Shown piece by piece: positions 45,717 through 55,546 of a DNA stretch of 64,000 nt; positions within the stretch are counted from its first letter, which is position 1; each line of letters starts with the position of its first letter. Location of the stretch: positions 2,676,501 to 2,740,500 of the forward strand of contig NZ_AP014546.1 of assembly GCF_016592555.1 (NCBI RefSeq). Reading direction: 5' to 3'. The notes below the pieces were generated by a model. The model made no database searches. It saw only the letters and a list, made by a program, of their open reading frames with translations, and was not told the DNA's origin. This stretch comes from Neptunomonas japonica JAMM 1380 (GTDB lineage: Bacteria > Pseudomonadota > Gammaproteobacteria > Pseudomonadales > Balneatricaceae). A program made the position numbers and the translations under genes.

Positions 45717-46178
45717 TCAATAAATACCAACATCAAGACCAGCCGCCATGGTCATTCCTAGCTCTTCACACTGATCTAAAAATGATGTTTTCCAATCACC
45801 GCGGCACACAAGTGGTGATTGAATCCAAGTCCAGCGTAACCCCGTACAAATAGTTTCGACTGCTCGACAAGTGCCCGTGCCATCATTCCCTGCCCGCACA
45901 TATAGTGCACATGGCAATCCCTGCTTTACGTCTAAACAAGGGTAATAACAGCGATCAAAGAAATCTTTTAAAGCTCCGCTCATGTAAGCCAGATTTTCTG
46001 TGGTTCCTAAAATAATAGCATCACACGTCAGAACATCTTCAGGTGTGGCTTCCAACGGTGGAACCCAACGAGTTTGTACCTGCTCAATATCTGGATGCTG
46101 CGCACCTTTTAAAACGGCTTCAACCATTAAGCGCGTATTTTCAGAGGGAGCATGTGCAACGATCAGTAGTGTTTTCAT
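45717..46178 (-). CDS. Flavodoxin-like NAD(P)H-dependent reductase
   Basis: A 153-residue flavodoxin-fold protein: MKTLLIVAHAPSENTRLMVEAV holds the FMN phosphate loop, followed by ILGTTENLAYMSGALKDFFDRCYYP and the later RAGNDGTGTCRAVETICTGLRW. It binds FMN and probably works as a quinone or azo-type reductase or electron carrier. Single gene, 10 bp from the convergent glaR end, unrelated to glutarate metabolism by sequence. Confidence 0.75.
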   Translation of the reverse strand: MKTLLIVAHAPSENTRLMVEAVLKGAQHPDIEQVQTRWVPPLEATPEDVLTCDAIILGTTENLAYMSGALKDFFDRCYYPCLDVKQGLPCALYVRAGNDGTGTCRAVETICTGLRWTWIQSPLVCRGDWKTSFLDQCEELGMTMAAGLDVGIY

Positions 46179-46334
46179 GTTTCTTTTGGCTTCATTAAAA
46201 AGCCTCTTTGCTCAATTAACCATGTTCACTTTAGCATATACTTATTTTTGGGCTTATAACAAACGCGAAGAACCTATCAAATACGTGATGCACTACCCTT
46301 TCAATAACTCTTCAACTTAAAGCATACCTCATTA

Positions 46335-47213
46335 CTACGTGTCATTACTGCTCTCTAACGTTAATTGAATGAAGTCTCTAATTCCTGGTAAAGCGCTGCG
46401 ATTTTTTTGCCAAACAACATGCTCTAACACATGCTCGGACGCCTCCGTTACCGCTACTGTACAAAGGCGATGGTCAGGACGAATATCTTGCTCTAGTGCA
46501 AAACCGATACCCAACCCGAAAGCCACGGCTTCACACATATCAAGACGGCCATCGACCGTCACATTAGCGCTAACATTCACATTAGAACGATAGAACAGAT
46601 CATTTAGTAACTGTTGAGTACAGGCTTCAGGCTTATAAAAAATGAGTGACTCACTTTCTAACTGCGCCACACTAAGGCTCTTTTGCATCGCTAAAGGATG
46701 GTTAGATTTCACAATAGCCATAAGGCGATGAGACGAATAAGCAAATCGAGAAAGCCCTGCCTCCAAATCATCGGAAGGAAAGAGACCAATATCGACTTCG
46801 CGATTGAGCACCATTTTTTTACAATGCTGTGTAGTAACAGAGGTTATTTTTAAGGTCACCTCAGGGAATCGCTGATTAAACTGCGCGATTAATGGCATAA
46901 ACACTAATGGCGAGGCGGTAGCCACACGTAAAGTCATTTTACCAGGCATCGTTTCAGGATTAGCAAGCGCCTCTATCGCGCCTTGTAAATCACTGTACTG
47001 ACAGGTAATTTGATAAAGGCGCTTACCCAGTTCAGTCGGCCTCAAGCCACGGCTAAAACGCTCAAGCAAAGGCGCTTCAAAACGAGATTCTAACTTACGA
47101 ATTTGCGCTGTAATAGCCGGTTGGCTAACGGATAGCTGTTGTGCTGCCCGCGTGAAATTCCCACATTGAATTGCCGCATTGAAAGCACGCACTTCTGCTA
47201 ATGAATAATCCAT
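46335..47213 (-). CDS. LysR-family regulator at the end of the ABC/phosphatase operon
   Basis: A 292-residue LysR protein. Helix-turn-helix: VRAFNAAIQCGNFTRAAQQLSVSQPAITAQIRKLESRF. The C-terminal effector domain follows from about residue 90. It starts 9 bp after the stop of the ABC ATPase gene, in the same direction, so is co-transcribed with the importer genes and probably regulates them. Similar LysR proteins accompany phosphonate and related uptake genes in other bacteria, but the effector is unknown. Confidence 0.88.
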   Translation of the reverse strand: MDYSLAEVRAFNAAIQCGNFTRAAQQLSVSQPAITAQIRKLESRFEAPLLERFSRGLRPTELGKRLYQITCQYSDLQGAIEALANPETMPGKMTLRVATASPLVFMPLIAQFNQRFPEVTLKITSVTTQHCKKMVLNREVDIGLFPSDDLEAGLSRFAYSSHRLMAIVKSNHPLAMQKSLSVAQLESESLIFYKPEACTQQLLNDLFYRSNVNVSANVTVDGRLDMCEAVAFGLGIGFALEQDIRPDHRLCTVAVTEASEHVLEHVVWQKNRSALPGIRDFIQLTLESSNDT

Positions 47214-47222
47214 ACAAGCGCC

Positions 47223-49007
47223 TTAACAGCGTAACTCTTCAGTGTGCGATTTTATTGAAGCCTTTGTTATGTGGCCCCTTATAGGCCCTCTTATTAAAGG
47301 CTCCTGCTGAACTGCAACTACCTCTGTAGATTCCAGCAAGCGCTCAACCTGCGGTTGCGGCGGCTCTAACAATGGAATAGAAGCGATTAGCTTTTGAGTA
47401 TACGGCTGCTCAGGTTGAAGGAATATCTTCCGGACTGTACCTTGCTCAACCAAAGAGCCACCTCTCATTACACACACCCAATCACATAAATTAGCGATTA
47501 CGCTAAGATCATGCGAGATAAACAAAATGGTGAGACCTAGCTCGGCCCTTAGCTCTTTTAATAACGCGAGGATTTCGGCCTGAATCGAAACATCCAGTGC
47601 CGCTACTGACTCATCAGCCACAATAAATTTTGGTTTACACACCAGTGCCCGAGCAATGCTAATCCGCTGTCTTTGCCCACCGGAAAAGGCATGAGGAAAA
47701 CGCCGTAAGTGTTCGACTTCAATATGGCAACGTTTAGCTATCTCTATCACGCGTTGGTCGGTTTCTTCTCTGCTGGAGGTTAACTTCATCGCTTCCAACG
47801 GCTCTGCGATAATATCCCGAATGGTCATTCTTGGATTTAACGAGCTGTGAGGGTCTTGGAACACCATCTGTGCCGTTTTAGATAAACGTTTTCGCTTGAG
47901 CTGCTTGCTTGCGCCAAAATGTACTTTCTTTTTAGTACCGTGATATTTCACACTTCCCTCACTAATCGGCGCAGCTCCCAAGAGCGCCTTACCCAAAGAG
48001 GTCTTGCCCGAACCACTCTCACCCACTAAACCAATAATTTGCCCTTCAGGCAGATCCAACGAGATATTTTTGACCGCAGTGAACATCTCTTGTTTACGGC
48101 GGTTTCCTGCTACGGGGTAGCTGACCGAAAGATCGTTAATACTCAGGAGCGACTTTGGCGTCTTCTTTGGTGCTTCAGGTAAGTTATCCAGGTTCGGTAA
48201 AGCGGCTAGCAAGCGCTGGGTATAATGGTGCACAGGCTTAAATAACACCTGATCGGCATTGCCCGCCTCTACCACTTCGCCTTTACGCATTACCGTCACG
48301 TTATCGGCAATTTTAGAAATAACACCCAGATCATGCGTAATAAATAGCATTGCCATGCCCATCTGCTCACGCAGCTCTAGCATTAGCTCCAACACTTGCG
48401 CTTGAATCGTTACATCCAAAGCGGTTGTCGGCTCATCCGCGATCAGCAACTTAGGTTTTGTTGATAACGCCATAGCAATCATGGCGCGCTGTCGCATCCC
48501 CCCTGATAATTCAAACACGTACTGATCAAACCGCCGAGCAGGATCAACAATACCAACGCGATCAAACAAGGCGATGCCTTCTCGGCGAGCCTGTTCACGG
48601 CTGTAACCCAAATGAATTTGCATGGTTTCGACGATCTGATCACCCAAGCGAATCGCTGGGGCAAAGCTGGCCATCGGTTCTTGGAATATCATTGAAACCA
48701 TATCACCACGCACTTTGCGTAAGTCACGGCCACGCAGCTTTAAAATATCAATGTCAGTGTTGTCGTGGCGAAGCCGTAACTGGCTCTGAGGTTGAATAAT
48801 GGCGTTACCCGGCAGGAGCTGCATAATACTTTTCGCGGTAATCGACTTACCCGAGCCGCTTTCACCCACCAGCCCCATCACCTCACCCGGACGAATACTA
48901 AGGCTAATATTATCAACAGCATGAACTAAGCCTTCATCGGTATTAAAGTCGATACTTAGATCACGAATTTCAAGCAAATTAGTGTGCATGCTTTTATTAA
49001 GCATCAT
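47223..49007 (-). CDS. Peptide-type ABC transporter, fused double ATPase (YejF/DppDF-like)
   Basis: A 594-residue protein with two ABC domains. Walker A motifs GESGSGKSI and GESGSGKTS, signatures FELSGGMRQR and FSGGQRQRIS, Walker B LLIADEPTTALD and FIVADESVAALD (the second has Ser in place of Pro). Each domain has the peptide-transporter extension after it (VEAGNADQVLFKPVHHYT and VEQGTVRKIFLQPEQPYT). It energises the two permeases upstream in the operon. Its ATG overlaps the stop of the preceding permease by one base. Confidence 0.92.
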   Translation of the reverse strand: MMLNKSMHTNLLEIRDLSIDFNTDEGLVHAVDNISLSIRPGEVMGLVGESGSGKSITAKSIMQLLPGNAIIQPQSQLRLRHDNTDIDILKLRGRDLRKVRGDMVSMIFQEPMASFAPAIRLGDQIVETMQIHLGYSREQARREGIALFDRVGIVDPARRFDQYVFELSGGMRQRAMIAMALSTKPKLLIADEPTTALDVTIQAQVLELMLELREQMGMAMLFITHDLGVISKIADNVTVMRKGEVVEAGNADQVLFKPVHHYTQRLLAALPNLDNLPEAPKKTPKSLLSINDLSVSYPVAGNRRKQEMFTAVKNISLDLPEGQIIGLVGESGSGKTSLGKALLGAAPISEGSVKYHGTKKKVHFGASKQLKRKRLSKTAQMVFQDPHSSLNPRMTIRDIIAEPLEAMKLTSSREETDQRVIEIAKRCHIEVEHLRRFPHAFSGGQRQRISIARALVCKPKFIVADESVAALDVSIQAEILALLKELRAELGLTILFISHDLSVIANLCDWVCVMRGGSLVEQGTVRKIFLQPEQPYTQKLIASIPLLEPPQPQVERLLESTEVVAVQQEPLIRGPIRGHITKASIKSHTEELRC

Positions 49008-50254
49008 TATTTCTTCTCCGAATAAGGATCAGCGGCATCACGTAGAGCATCGCCAACAAAAACAAACGCCATAATTAACACCACAAAAATGAGTACCGGA
49101 AAGAACTGCCAGATCATATTTTGCTGGATATCTGGATCTTGGGCTTTTTGCAGCAAAACACCTAAGCTATTCACCGGCTCAGTTAAGCCTAACCCCAAAA
49201 AGCTAAGGCTGGTTTCTGCCAAGATGACGTAAGGAAAGTTGATCAAGGTATCGACGATAATATAACTCGTGAAGCTCGGTATCAGGTGGCGCCAGATGAT
49301 CCGCCAGCTACTAGAACCGCAAAGCTGCGCGGCTAATACATAGTCCTGATTACGCTCAGTTAGAATATGTGTACGTAAACGCCGCCCTAAGGTAGCAAAA
49401 TCCAAAGCCCCGATAACCACAGCAATCGCAAAATAACGCTGCACAGCAGTAAGATCCATACTTGATAAAGCAACAGCACATGCTAGGTAAACGGGGATCG
49501 ACGGAATAACCCGAACCGCTTCAGTGAAGCTCATTAGCACCGCATCAACTCGCCCACCAAAATAACCACTAACACCACCAACCAGTAAGGATGTAAACAG
49601 CTTAACGACCAAAGCAACCACAGCAATGCTCACCGTTACCCACACTGCATGTAAGGTACGACTAAATACATCTTTACCATCTTCATCCGTGCCCATCAGA
49701 TGAATATCGCCCTGCTCAACACCAAACAAGTGTCGATCCCATCGAAGGTCTAAATCTAAACCTGCCATACTGAAATCAATCAGGCTGTACTCCCAGCCTT
49801 TAACAAAGAACTGTACGTAACGACGTTTATCTCTATCGACGTTATATTTGTTCTGCGAGGAGGAGCTCAGCGCACCGCTGGAGGTTAGTGCATCAAGGGC
49901 ATCCAAACCGCCACTTGCGGCCAATGCTTTAAAATCAATTTTGGGTTTATTTTTGCTATATGTGTAAGTAAATGGGCGTAAAGAAACACCCTGCTCATCC
50001 CAAAAGAAAAAGGCTTGCGGCGCTCCTCGCCGGTACTCAGCATCCGCACCACGAATAGTTGGATCTACCGGAGAGAAAAACGGAGCAAAGAAACCCATCA
50101 AAACGATAGATACCAATATCCAACCCGCAACAACTCCACTGGCTTTGCGCGTAAAGCGTGCTTTAATCAGCGCTAACTGGCCCGCTGTATAATAAGACTC
50201 ATCTTGCGATGTTTTAGTTTTTTGCCCAAAACGGGCCAATACACTGCTCATCAT
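49007..50254 (-). CDS. Peptide-type ABC transporter permease 2 (YejE/DppC-like)
   Basis: A 415-residue permease with about six membrane segments. The first helix (about 38-62) is followed by a large periplasmic stretch (about 65-185) with HLMGTDEDGKDVFSRTLHAVWV at its end, then the permease core with EAA-loop AAQLCGSSSWRIIWRHLIPSFTSYII, and end DALRDAADPYSEKK. The C-terminal pattern is that of OppC/YejE. Paired with permease 1; four bases separate them. Confidence 0.9.
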   Translation of the reverse strand: MMSSVLARFGQKTKTSQDESYYTAGQLALIKARFTRKASGVVAGWILVSIVLMGFFAPFFSPVDPTIRGADAEYRRGAPQAFFFWDEQGVSLRPFTYTYSKNKPKIDFKALAASGGLDALDALTSSGALSSSSQNKYNVDRDKRRYVQFFVKGWEYSLIDFSMAGLDLDLRWDRHLFGVEQGDIHLMGTDEDGKDVFSRTLHAVWVTVSIAVVALVVKLFTSLLVGGVSGYFGGRVDAVLMSFTEAVRVIPSIPVYLACAVALSSMDLTAVQRYFAIAVVIGALDFATLGRRLRTHILTERNQDYVLAAQLCGSSSWRIIWRHLIPSFTSYIIVDTLINFPYVILAETSLSFLGLGLTEPVNSLGVLLQKAQDPDIQQNMIWQFFPVLIFVVLIMAFVFVGDALRDAADPYSEKK

Positions 50255-50257
50255 AAT

Positions 50258-51439
50258 CTATCCAAGTACACTCTTACGGACTCGCGGATCGATCGCCGCC
50301 AGAACAATATCAGTCATAAAATTCATTGAGATAACAACCAGAGCCACCAGAAAGAGAATTGCTGCGGCCATCTCCTGATCATTCGTCATGGCCAGTGCTT
50401 CAATCAATAATGCTGCTGAGTCAGTAAGGCCGATAACCACCGCTACGATGGGTAGATCATTAAACACTCGCTGAAAATCGAAGCCGATACTGTTAAACAG
50501 CGGGCTAATGGAATGACGCACCGGGTAACCCGCCCATAAACTCATACCATGCACACCGCGAGCACGAGCAGCATCGACATAAAGCTTATTGGATTCATCG
50601 ACGACTAAAGCGCGTACTGTTTGTAATTGCAGCGCGGTAGCGGCCCAACCAATAACAAAAATAGGTAGCCAGATGTGGCTCAAAAAATCAGTTAACTTAG
50701 CGTATTGAAAGCCACTCGCACCAAACCAAGGTTCATTACTCCATTGATCGGAGAACAACCCCGTAGGTACGGGTTCACCTGCAAATACGTAAAGCAGAAT
50801 GATGCTTAGCGCTAATAAGAAATTAGGCAATGCCAATCCTAGGTAACTGATCACGCGTAGCTTAAGGTCCAGCAACTTGTTAAAGCTCAAGCCAAGAGAG
50901 TTAATCAGACGTTGTTTTTGGCTATGCTGCGGGTTCGTATCTAGCCATGGTTTATTGATCATATAAGCCGAGAGAATGCCAAAAGGAACCGCAATTAAAT
51001 AAGCAAAAACTAAACCGGCAATACAAAACCCAAAGCTCATCCAAAAGCGATCACCCAGCGCTATATTGACTGACTGGCGCTTGGCACAGCTAAACCCAAG
51101 ATCACCTCTTAATGTTAGATCGGTAATCCAGCTACTCCAGCGAACCACTAATGAACGATCCAAACCCATACGTGATCTTTCAGCAGCAATATCGGCTTGC
51201 GTGATAATTTCGCCCTGAGTGTTTTTGTAAGCAATGTACTTTTCAGCACAATCACCAGGTAAAACTTCCATCAGTGAAAAAACAATACCGCTCACAATCA
51301 GTAACGTCATTAACGCCAACAGGTAACGGTTAAGCACATAATGGAAGTACTGGCTGCTACGGCTACGCCAAAACAAAAAAGCAGCCACACTGAGTAAAAC
51401 CCACAACAACCAAGTGTTGGTAAAAAAATCGGCAATCAC
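50258..51439 (-). CDS. Peptide-type ABC transporter permease 1 (YejB/DppB-like)
   Basis: A 393-residue permease with an extra N-terminal hydrophobic segment (about 9-25), then the DppB-type core: LLIVSGIVFSLMEVLPGDCAEKY, GLDRSLVVRW and the EAA-loop VDAARARGVHGMSLWAGYPVRHSISPLFNSIG. GTG start with GGAG seven bases upstream. Separated from the upstream substrate-binding gene by a strong hairpin. Confidence 0.88.
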   Translation of the reverse strand: MIADFFTNTWLLWVLLSVAAFLFWRSRSSQYFHYVLNRYLLALMTLLIVSGIVFSLMEVLPGDCAEKYIAYKNTQGEIITQADIAAERSRMGLDRSLVVRWSSWITDLTLRGDLGFSCAKRQSVNIALGDRFWMSFGFCIAGLVFAYLIAVPFGILSAYMINKPWLDTNPQHSQKQRLINSLGLSFNKLLDLKLRVISYLGLALPNFLLALSIILLYVFAGEPVPTGLFSDQWSNEPWFGASGFQYAKLTDFLSHIWLPIFVIGWAATALQLQTVRALVVDESNKLYVDAARARGVHGMSLWAGYPVRHSISPLFNSIGFDFQRVFNDLPIVAVVIGLTDSAALLIEALAMTNDQEMAAAILFLVALVVISMNFMTDIVLAAIDPRVRKSVLG

Positions 51440-51555
51440 AACCGGACTCCATAAACAGAACTTGTTAACCCTATGCCACTGATAGCCCTAGTCTGGCGGA
51501 CATACCCCTAGAATGGGGTTAGCAAACTCGGATAACTAAAATAGCCTCATTTCCT

Positions 51556-51584
51556 AAAAGGGAGAGGCAACGCCTCTCCCTTTT
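51556..51584 (-). terminator. Strong hairpin between binding-protein and permease genes
   Basis: Perfect 13-bp stem AAAAGGGAGAGGC/GCCTCTCCCTTTT with a 3-base loop and terminal T4. It would reduce transcription of the permease, ATPase and LysR genes relative to the binding protein, a usual pattern in ABC import operons. Confidence 0.85.
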
Positions 51585-51600
51585 CTAATCTTTGAAACGA

Positions 51601-53658
51601 TTAGTTATTAGCCATGTCTTCGTTACCTAAGAACCACTGAGTAGCAAGATATGGGTACATGCGATAGAACTCATATGAAGAGGTTTTAGGTACGGCAAAG
51701 TTGCCCAGAGAGCGGCTACGGTAAACCGGAGATACGGCTTTAACCGTACCGATAATGAACAAGTCATCAACCACACGCTGAGCAATCTCTGTACCTAGCT
51801 CGTTAGACTCCGGCGTACCCGCTTTGAGTGTCACAAAACGAGCGGCCAACTTTTGCATCTGAGCAACAGTTGCTGGCGGTGCAACACCTTCAGCACCATT
51901 AGTATCAAGGAACTGTGACCACAACATGCCTGTACGCAAATCGAAGAAACCACCGTAAGGAGGAACCAGCGTTTCAATGTTGCTGGCAATATTTGACAAC
52001 GGACGCCCCATTACCCAGCTAAGCACACTCAGATCGTTAGCTGTTTGCGAGTTACGATACTCATCAGAGGTCACTTCTTTGATGGTGGTTTTTACACCCA
52101 CATCTGTCCAATTATTGGCAATGATTTCGGCCAGTTCAGTCGGCGTGCCCTGAGTTGCATATTGAATATTTAACTCAAGTTTTTTACCTGAAGGAAGATC
52201 ACGCACACCGTCGTTGTCTTTATCAACAACACCGGCTTTATCCAGCAATTCAGCGGCCATTTTTGGATCAAACTGTGTCCAGCTTTTCTGTAACTCGTCA
52301 GTCACAAACGGCGTAGTATCCGCATCAAAACCGGTGTATTGCATGGGTTTACCCAAACCGAAGTAAGCCACTTCGTTAATCTGGCCACGGTTCATCGCTA
52401 CCGACATGGCACGGCGGAAATTGATATCGTTAAATACCGCGCGCTTCTCTTCATCTTTATCGGTCAGGTTGAAAGCAAATGTTGTCTGAGCAATCGTTGG
52501 ACGTAGTGCAATTTCATACTTACCCTGCCCTTTATTTTCTAGCAATACAGGGGCCTGCGGCAAGTTAACGGCCTGCGCTTTATAATCCACTTCACCTGCA
52601 ATGAGCTTAGCGGTTTGAATATCTTCATCACCGATGAAAACTTCTTTGATCTCGTTAATATAAGGCAGCTGGTTACCCGCCGTATCGACTTGGAAGAAGT
52701 ATGGATTAGCCACTAGACTGCGCCCTTCCAATGACTCTTCCACAACCAAGTGAGACTCTAGAGATGGCATAATGGCCGTTAAACCGGCGTTAACTAAGCG
52801 ATCCGAAGCGGCTTTGTCTTTTAACAAAGGCGTTGGAATATCTTTCCAATCAGACTGGCCGTAGTAAAAGTTAATAACCGCATAACCATTATCAAAGCCT
52901 AATTCTTGGGCTTTTTTATCAGCGTCTTTATTCAACTTAGGGTGGAATTGAGCTAACAAATGCTTAGGCTGGAACGGTTGCGCGTAGTCTTGAGCAAAGT
53001 TATCTAAAAAGCCCGGTGCAGGTTTGTTCATAGTGAACTGCACGGTTGTTTCATCCAGCACATCAACTTTTATCGCTTTACCCGCAGACAAGAAACGATC
53101 TTTTGGCTTCTCGATAATATTACTATCCATCAGCATGTTGTTGTACCAGAAAGCAATATCTTCAGCCGTGAAGGGACTACCGTCTGACCACTTATGGCCC
53201 TTACGCAGGTTAACCTTAAGTACTGTGAAATCGCTGTTCCATTTCCAAGACTTCGCCACGTTTGGCACGACCGTTGCCAAATCATCGCTAAAACGTACTA
53301 GGTTCACATGGCGAACCGATAATAGATCAGATGTGCCCGACTCTGTCGCTTTAGAAATACCATCCAGCACACCACCATACAGACCAATACTCTGGTACGG
53401 CGCAATCACTAATGGCTCTTCGGGTAAGCGCTTAGCGAGCGAAAGCAACTCTGCATTACCGGCTATACGGCTATTAAGCGCTTTTATAACCGGGTTCTCA
53501 TTAAAGCTCATTTGGCAGCCATGTAGACTTTCAAATTCCGCTTTTTCAAATATATGAGGGTAAGTTCCACCTGCATCAGCACCGACTACAGTCGGACACG
53601 CCGCTACTGCATTACCTGAGATAAGTGCTACTGCACTGGCGATCAGAAATTTAGACAT
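51601..53658 (-). CDS. Family 5 extracellular substrate-binding protein
   Basis: A 685-residue periplasmic binding protein of the DppA/OppA class. Residues 1-19 are a signal peptide (MSKFLIASAVALISGNAVA) before ACPTVVG. It has KVNLRKGHKWSDGSPFTAEDIAFWYNNM and RGQINEVAYFGLGKPMQY blocks; it is longer than DppA (535), more like proteins that work with YejBEF-type permeases. Its start overlaps the HAD gene by eight bases. Substrate is not known; location beside two phosphohydrolase genes hints at a phosphate ester or similar. Confidence 0.88.
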   Translation of the reverse strand: MSKFLIASAVALISGNAVAACPTVVGADAGGTYPHIFEKAEFESLHGCQMSFNENPVIKALNSRIAGNAELLSLAKRLPEEPLVIAPYQSIGLYGGVLDGISKATESGTSDLLSVRHVNLVRFSDDLATVVPNVAKSWKWNSDFTVLKVNLRKGHKWSDGSPFTAEDIAFWYNNMLMDSNIIEKPKDRFLSAGKAIKVDVLDETTVQFTMNKPAPGFLDNFAQDYAQPFQPKHLLAQFHPKLNKDADKKAQELGFDNGYAVINFYYGQSDWKDIPTPLLKDKAASDRLVNAGLTAIMPSLESHLVVEESLEGRSLVANPYFFQVDTAGNQLPYINEIKEVFIGDEDIQTAKLIAGEVDYKAQAVNLPQAPVLLENKGQGKYEIALRPTIAQTTFAFNLTDKDEEKRAVFNDINFRRAMSVAMNRGQINEVAYFGLGKPMQYTGFDADTTPFVTDELQKSWTQFDPKMAAELLDKAGVVDKDNDGVRDLPSGKKLELNIQYATQGTPTELAEIIANNWTDVGVKTTIKEVTSDEYRNSQTANDLSVLSWVMGRPLSNIASNIETLVPPYGGFFDLRTGMLWSQFLDTNGAEGVAPPATVAQMQKLAARFVTLKAGTPESNELGTEIAQRVVDDLFIIGTVKAVSPVYRSRSLGNFAVPKTSSYEFYRMYPYLATQWFLGNEDMANN

Positions 53659-54421
53659 GAGTTACTTCCTGAATGGTTGAGTGTTGAACGGATTGGTCAT
53701 TAAATGAGTCGCTACATGAATTACTCGCTTTAAACGCAGTAATGTCAGTTTGCGGGGGTAATAAGTGATGAGATGACCAGTTAAGAACTGGCCAGTTGCG
53801 TTGCGTGGCTATCTGCAAAAGCTGTTTGTCTGGGTTTGTTGCAACTGGGTAATCAACCAGCTCTAGCAAGGGAAGATCATTAATAGAGTCGCTGTAGAAC
53901 TGAGCGCCTTGTAAGGTTTCATCATGCTCGACTAACCAGCTATGCAGCCGGGTCACCTTGCCCTTCCTAAAGGTTGGAACACCCTCAATCTTGCCCGTGT
54001 AGAAACCCTGCTCACTCGCCAAGCGAATGGCTAAAACATCTGATACGCCCAAGCGGCGCGCCACCGCATTAACAATAAACTCAGCGGTTGCCGACACAAT
54101 CAGTAAGCGATTCCCGAGCGCTGCTTGGCTCTCTAAAATTTGATGTGCTTCAGAATAAATACGTGGGGCAATATACTGCTCAACAAAGCGCGGCATCATC
54201 TCGTTGATGGTAACTATGCTTAAATGGCGCAGTGGCTCAGTAAAAAAGCTGATGTACTCATCTAACACGAGTGCCTCTGCGTTATACAAAGCCATCATTT
54301 GCTGATCACGTTCAACAAATTCACTGTCCACCACACCTTCTGCTAGCAAAAACTGACAAAATAGCGAGCAACTATCTCCTGCCACTAGCGTTTCATCTAA
54401 GTCAAAAATAGCTAACGCCAT
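53651..54421 (-). CDS. HAD-IB (SerB-like) phosphatase
   Basis: A 256-residue HAD-superfamily subclass IB hydrolase. Motif I is FDLDETLVAGDSC (nucleophile Asp7), motif II LLIVSATAEFIVNAVARRLG, and motif III KVTRLHSWL with YSDSINDLPLLELVDYPVATNPD. These are typical of phosphoserine phosphatase-like enzymes. No signal peptide, so cytoplasmic. One-base overlap with the upstream gene and eight-base overlap with the binding protein make co-translation likely, so it probably dephosphorylates a compound entering through this importer. Confidence 0.88.
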   Translation of the reverse strand: MALAIFDLDETLVAGDSCSLFCQFLLAEGVVDSEFVERDQQMMALYNAEALVLDEYISFFTEPLRHLSIVTINEMMPRFVEQYIAPRIYSEAHQILESQAALGNRLLIVSATAEFIVNAVARRLGVSDVLAIRLASEQGFYTGKIEGVPTFRKGKVTRLHSWLVEHDETLQGAQFYSDSINDLPLLELVDYPVATNPDKQLLQIATQRNWPVLNWSSHHLLPPQTDITAFKASNSCSDSFNDQSVQHSTIQEVTHV

Positions 54422-55257
54422 TATGCAGCTCCTTTATAAGAGAACTGTTCACATAACAGACCGTTTGCTACAGGCTTAGCGTGGTTTTGTATGCCTAAAA
54501 GGTCACACACCACACCGCAGATCTCTGTTTGTGCAGGAGAGCAACCCGCGCTGTGAGAGAAGCGCTCACCGATAACAAATAGAGGAATATCGCGCTCTTC
54601 GGGTAAGGTTCCACCATGGCTTTTATCACTGTTCATACCATGATCAGCAGTAATTAAAATCTGATAACCCGCGGCTATCCACTCAGGCAGATGATAAGAC
54701 AGTGACATATCAGAATGACGAACGGTATTGCGGTAATGTGCACTATCAAACCCAGCACGATGCCCTGCATCATCAATATTCATGGGGTGTACTAACAGGA
54801 AGTCTGGATCGTATTTACGGCGCAGCCATTCAGCATCGAGGTATAAATGACTATCGGGATAATGGTCTTGGTGGTAAAAACAACCATACTGAATAAGCTG
54901 CTCAGGCGCTTCTGTATAACGGTCCCTTGCCGCATCATACGGAGCACAATTATAGAGTTCACTAAACCAGTGATACGCGGCAGCTGCCGTTGTTAAGCTG
55001 TTTTCCCGCGCCAAACTAAACACACTTGTTTGAGTAGAATTGCGCACTACATGGTTATGCACAATGCCGCTGTCGATAGGCAACGCGCCCGTAAGAATGG
55101 TCTCGTATAATGGCCGAGACATCGACGGCAGCTCACACTGTAATTTATACAGTGTTGCCTTGCCCTGTTCTTTTAACGCATGCAAAAAACCCATGCACTG
55201 TGCAGCCGTGTTGTACTCAAGCCCATCAAGAACGACCAGTATTACTTTATCAGACAT
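54421..55257 (-). CDS. Alkaline phosphatase-superfamily phosphodiesterase
   Basis: A 278-residue cytoplasmic enzyme (no signal peptide). It starts VILVVLDGLEYNTAA, has the nucleophile region ELPSMSRPLYETILTG, and metal ligands in HPMNIDDAGHRAG and LITADHGMNSDKSHGG. This is the type I phosphodiesterase/nucleotide pyrophosphatase branch of the alkaline phosphatase superfamily, which includes phosphonoacetate hydrolase. First gene of the importer operon; with the HAD phosphatase it suggests sequential breakdown of an imported phosphodiester, phosphomonoester or phosphonate. Confidence 0.82.
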   Translation of the reverse strand: MSDKVILVVLDGLEYNTAAQCMGFLHALKEQGKATLYKLQCELPSMSRPLYETILTGALPIDSGIVHNHVVRNSTQTSVFSLARENSLTTAAAAYHWFSELYNCAPYDAARDRYTEAPEQLIQYGCFYHQDHYPDSHLYLDAEWLRRKYDPDFLLVHPMNIDDAGHRAGFDSAHYRNTVRHSDMSLSYHLPEWIAAGYQILITADHGMNSDKSHGGTLPEERDIPLFVIGERFSHSAGCSPAQTEICGVVCDLLGIQNHAKPVANGLLCEQFSYKGAA

Positions 55258-55546
55258 ATCATTCCGCCAGATCAGTTACCGGCACTGTCGTACCGGTAAA
55301 GCATTTTTCAAATCATTGGCGAAAAGGATAAAAAGAGAATATGAACGAACGAAGACAACTAAAAGATATTTTTATGACAATCCTTCATTGAGAGTTAGAT
55401 ACATAACTATTGGTTATATTTTGTAATAAACACGAAACGCTAAATAGACAAGGCAATGGCCCTTGCTCATGACAAGTTAAATGCCGTCTCATTCATATGA
55501 ACGGCATCTGATTTAGAGTGAAATAGAAATTAAAAACAGGCTCGAC
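55258..55546. other. Intergenic region with a repeat copy and a hairpin
   Basis: Holds the promoter region of the importer operon, one copy of a 24-bp repeat (55338-55361), and an ATGCCGT/ACGGCAT hairpin (55481-55507) that may end the permease gene at 55547. No coding frame supported. Confidence 0.45.
55338..55361. repeat. 24-bp direct repeat, copy 1
   Basis: AATATGAACGAACGAAGAC followed by AACTA; 22 of 24 bases equal the copy at 58019-58042. Homology stops at the edges of the 24 bp. Confidence 0.75.

Noticed and set aside
46335..55257. Calling the importer a Yej (microcin C-type) or dipeptide transporter
   Set aside because: Permease and ATPase types agree, but the phosphohydrolase genes and unusual length of the binding protein make the substrate uncertain.
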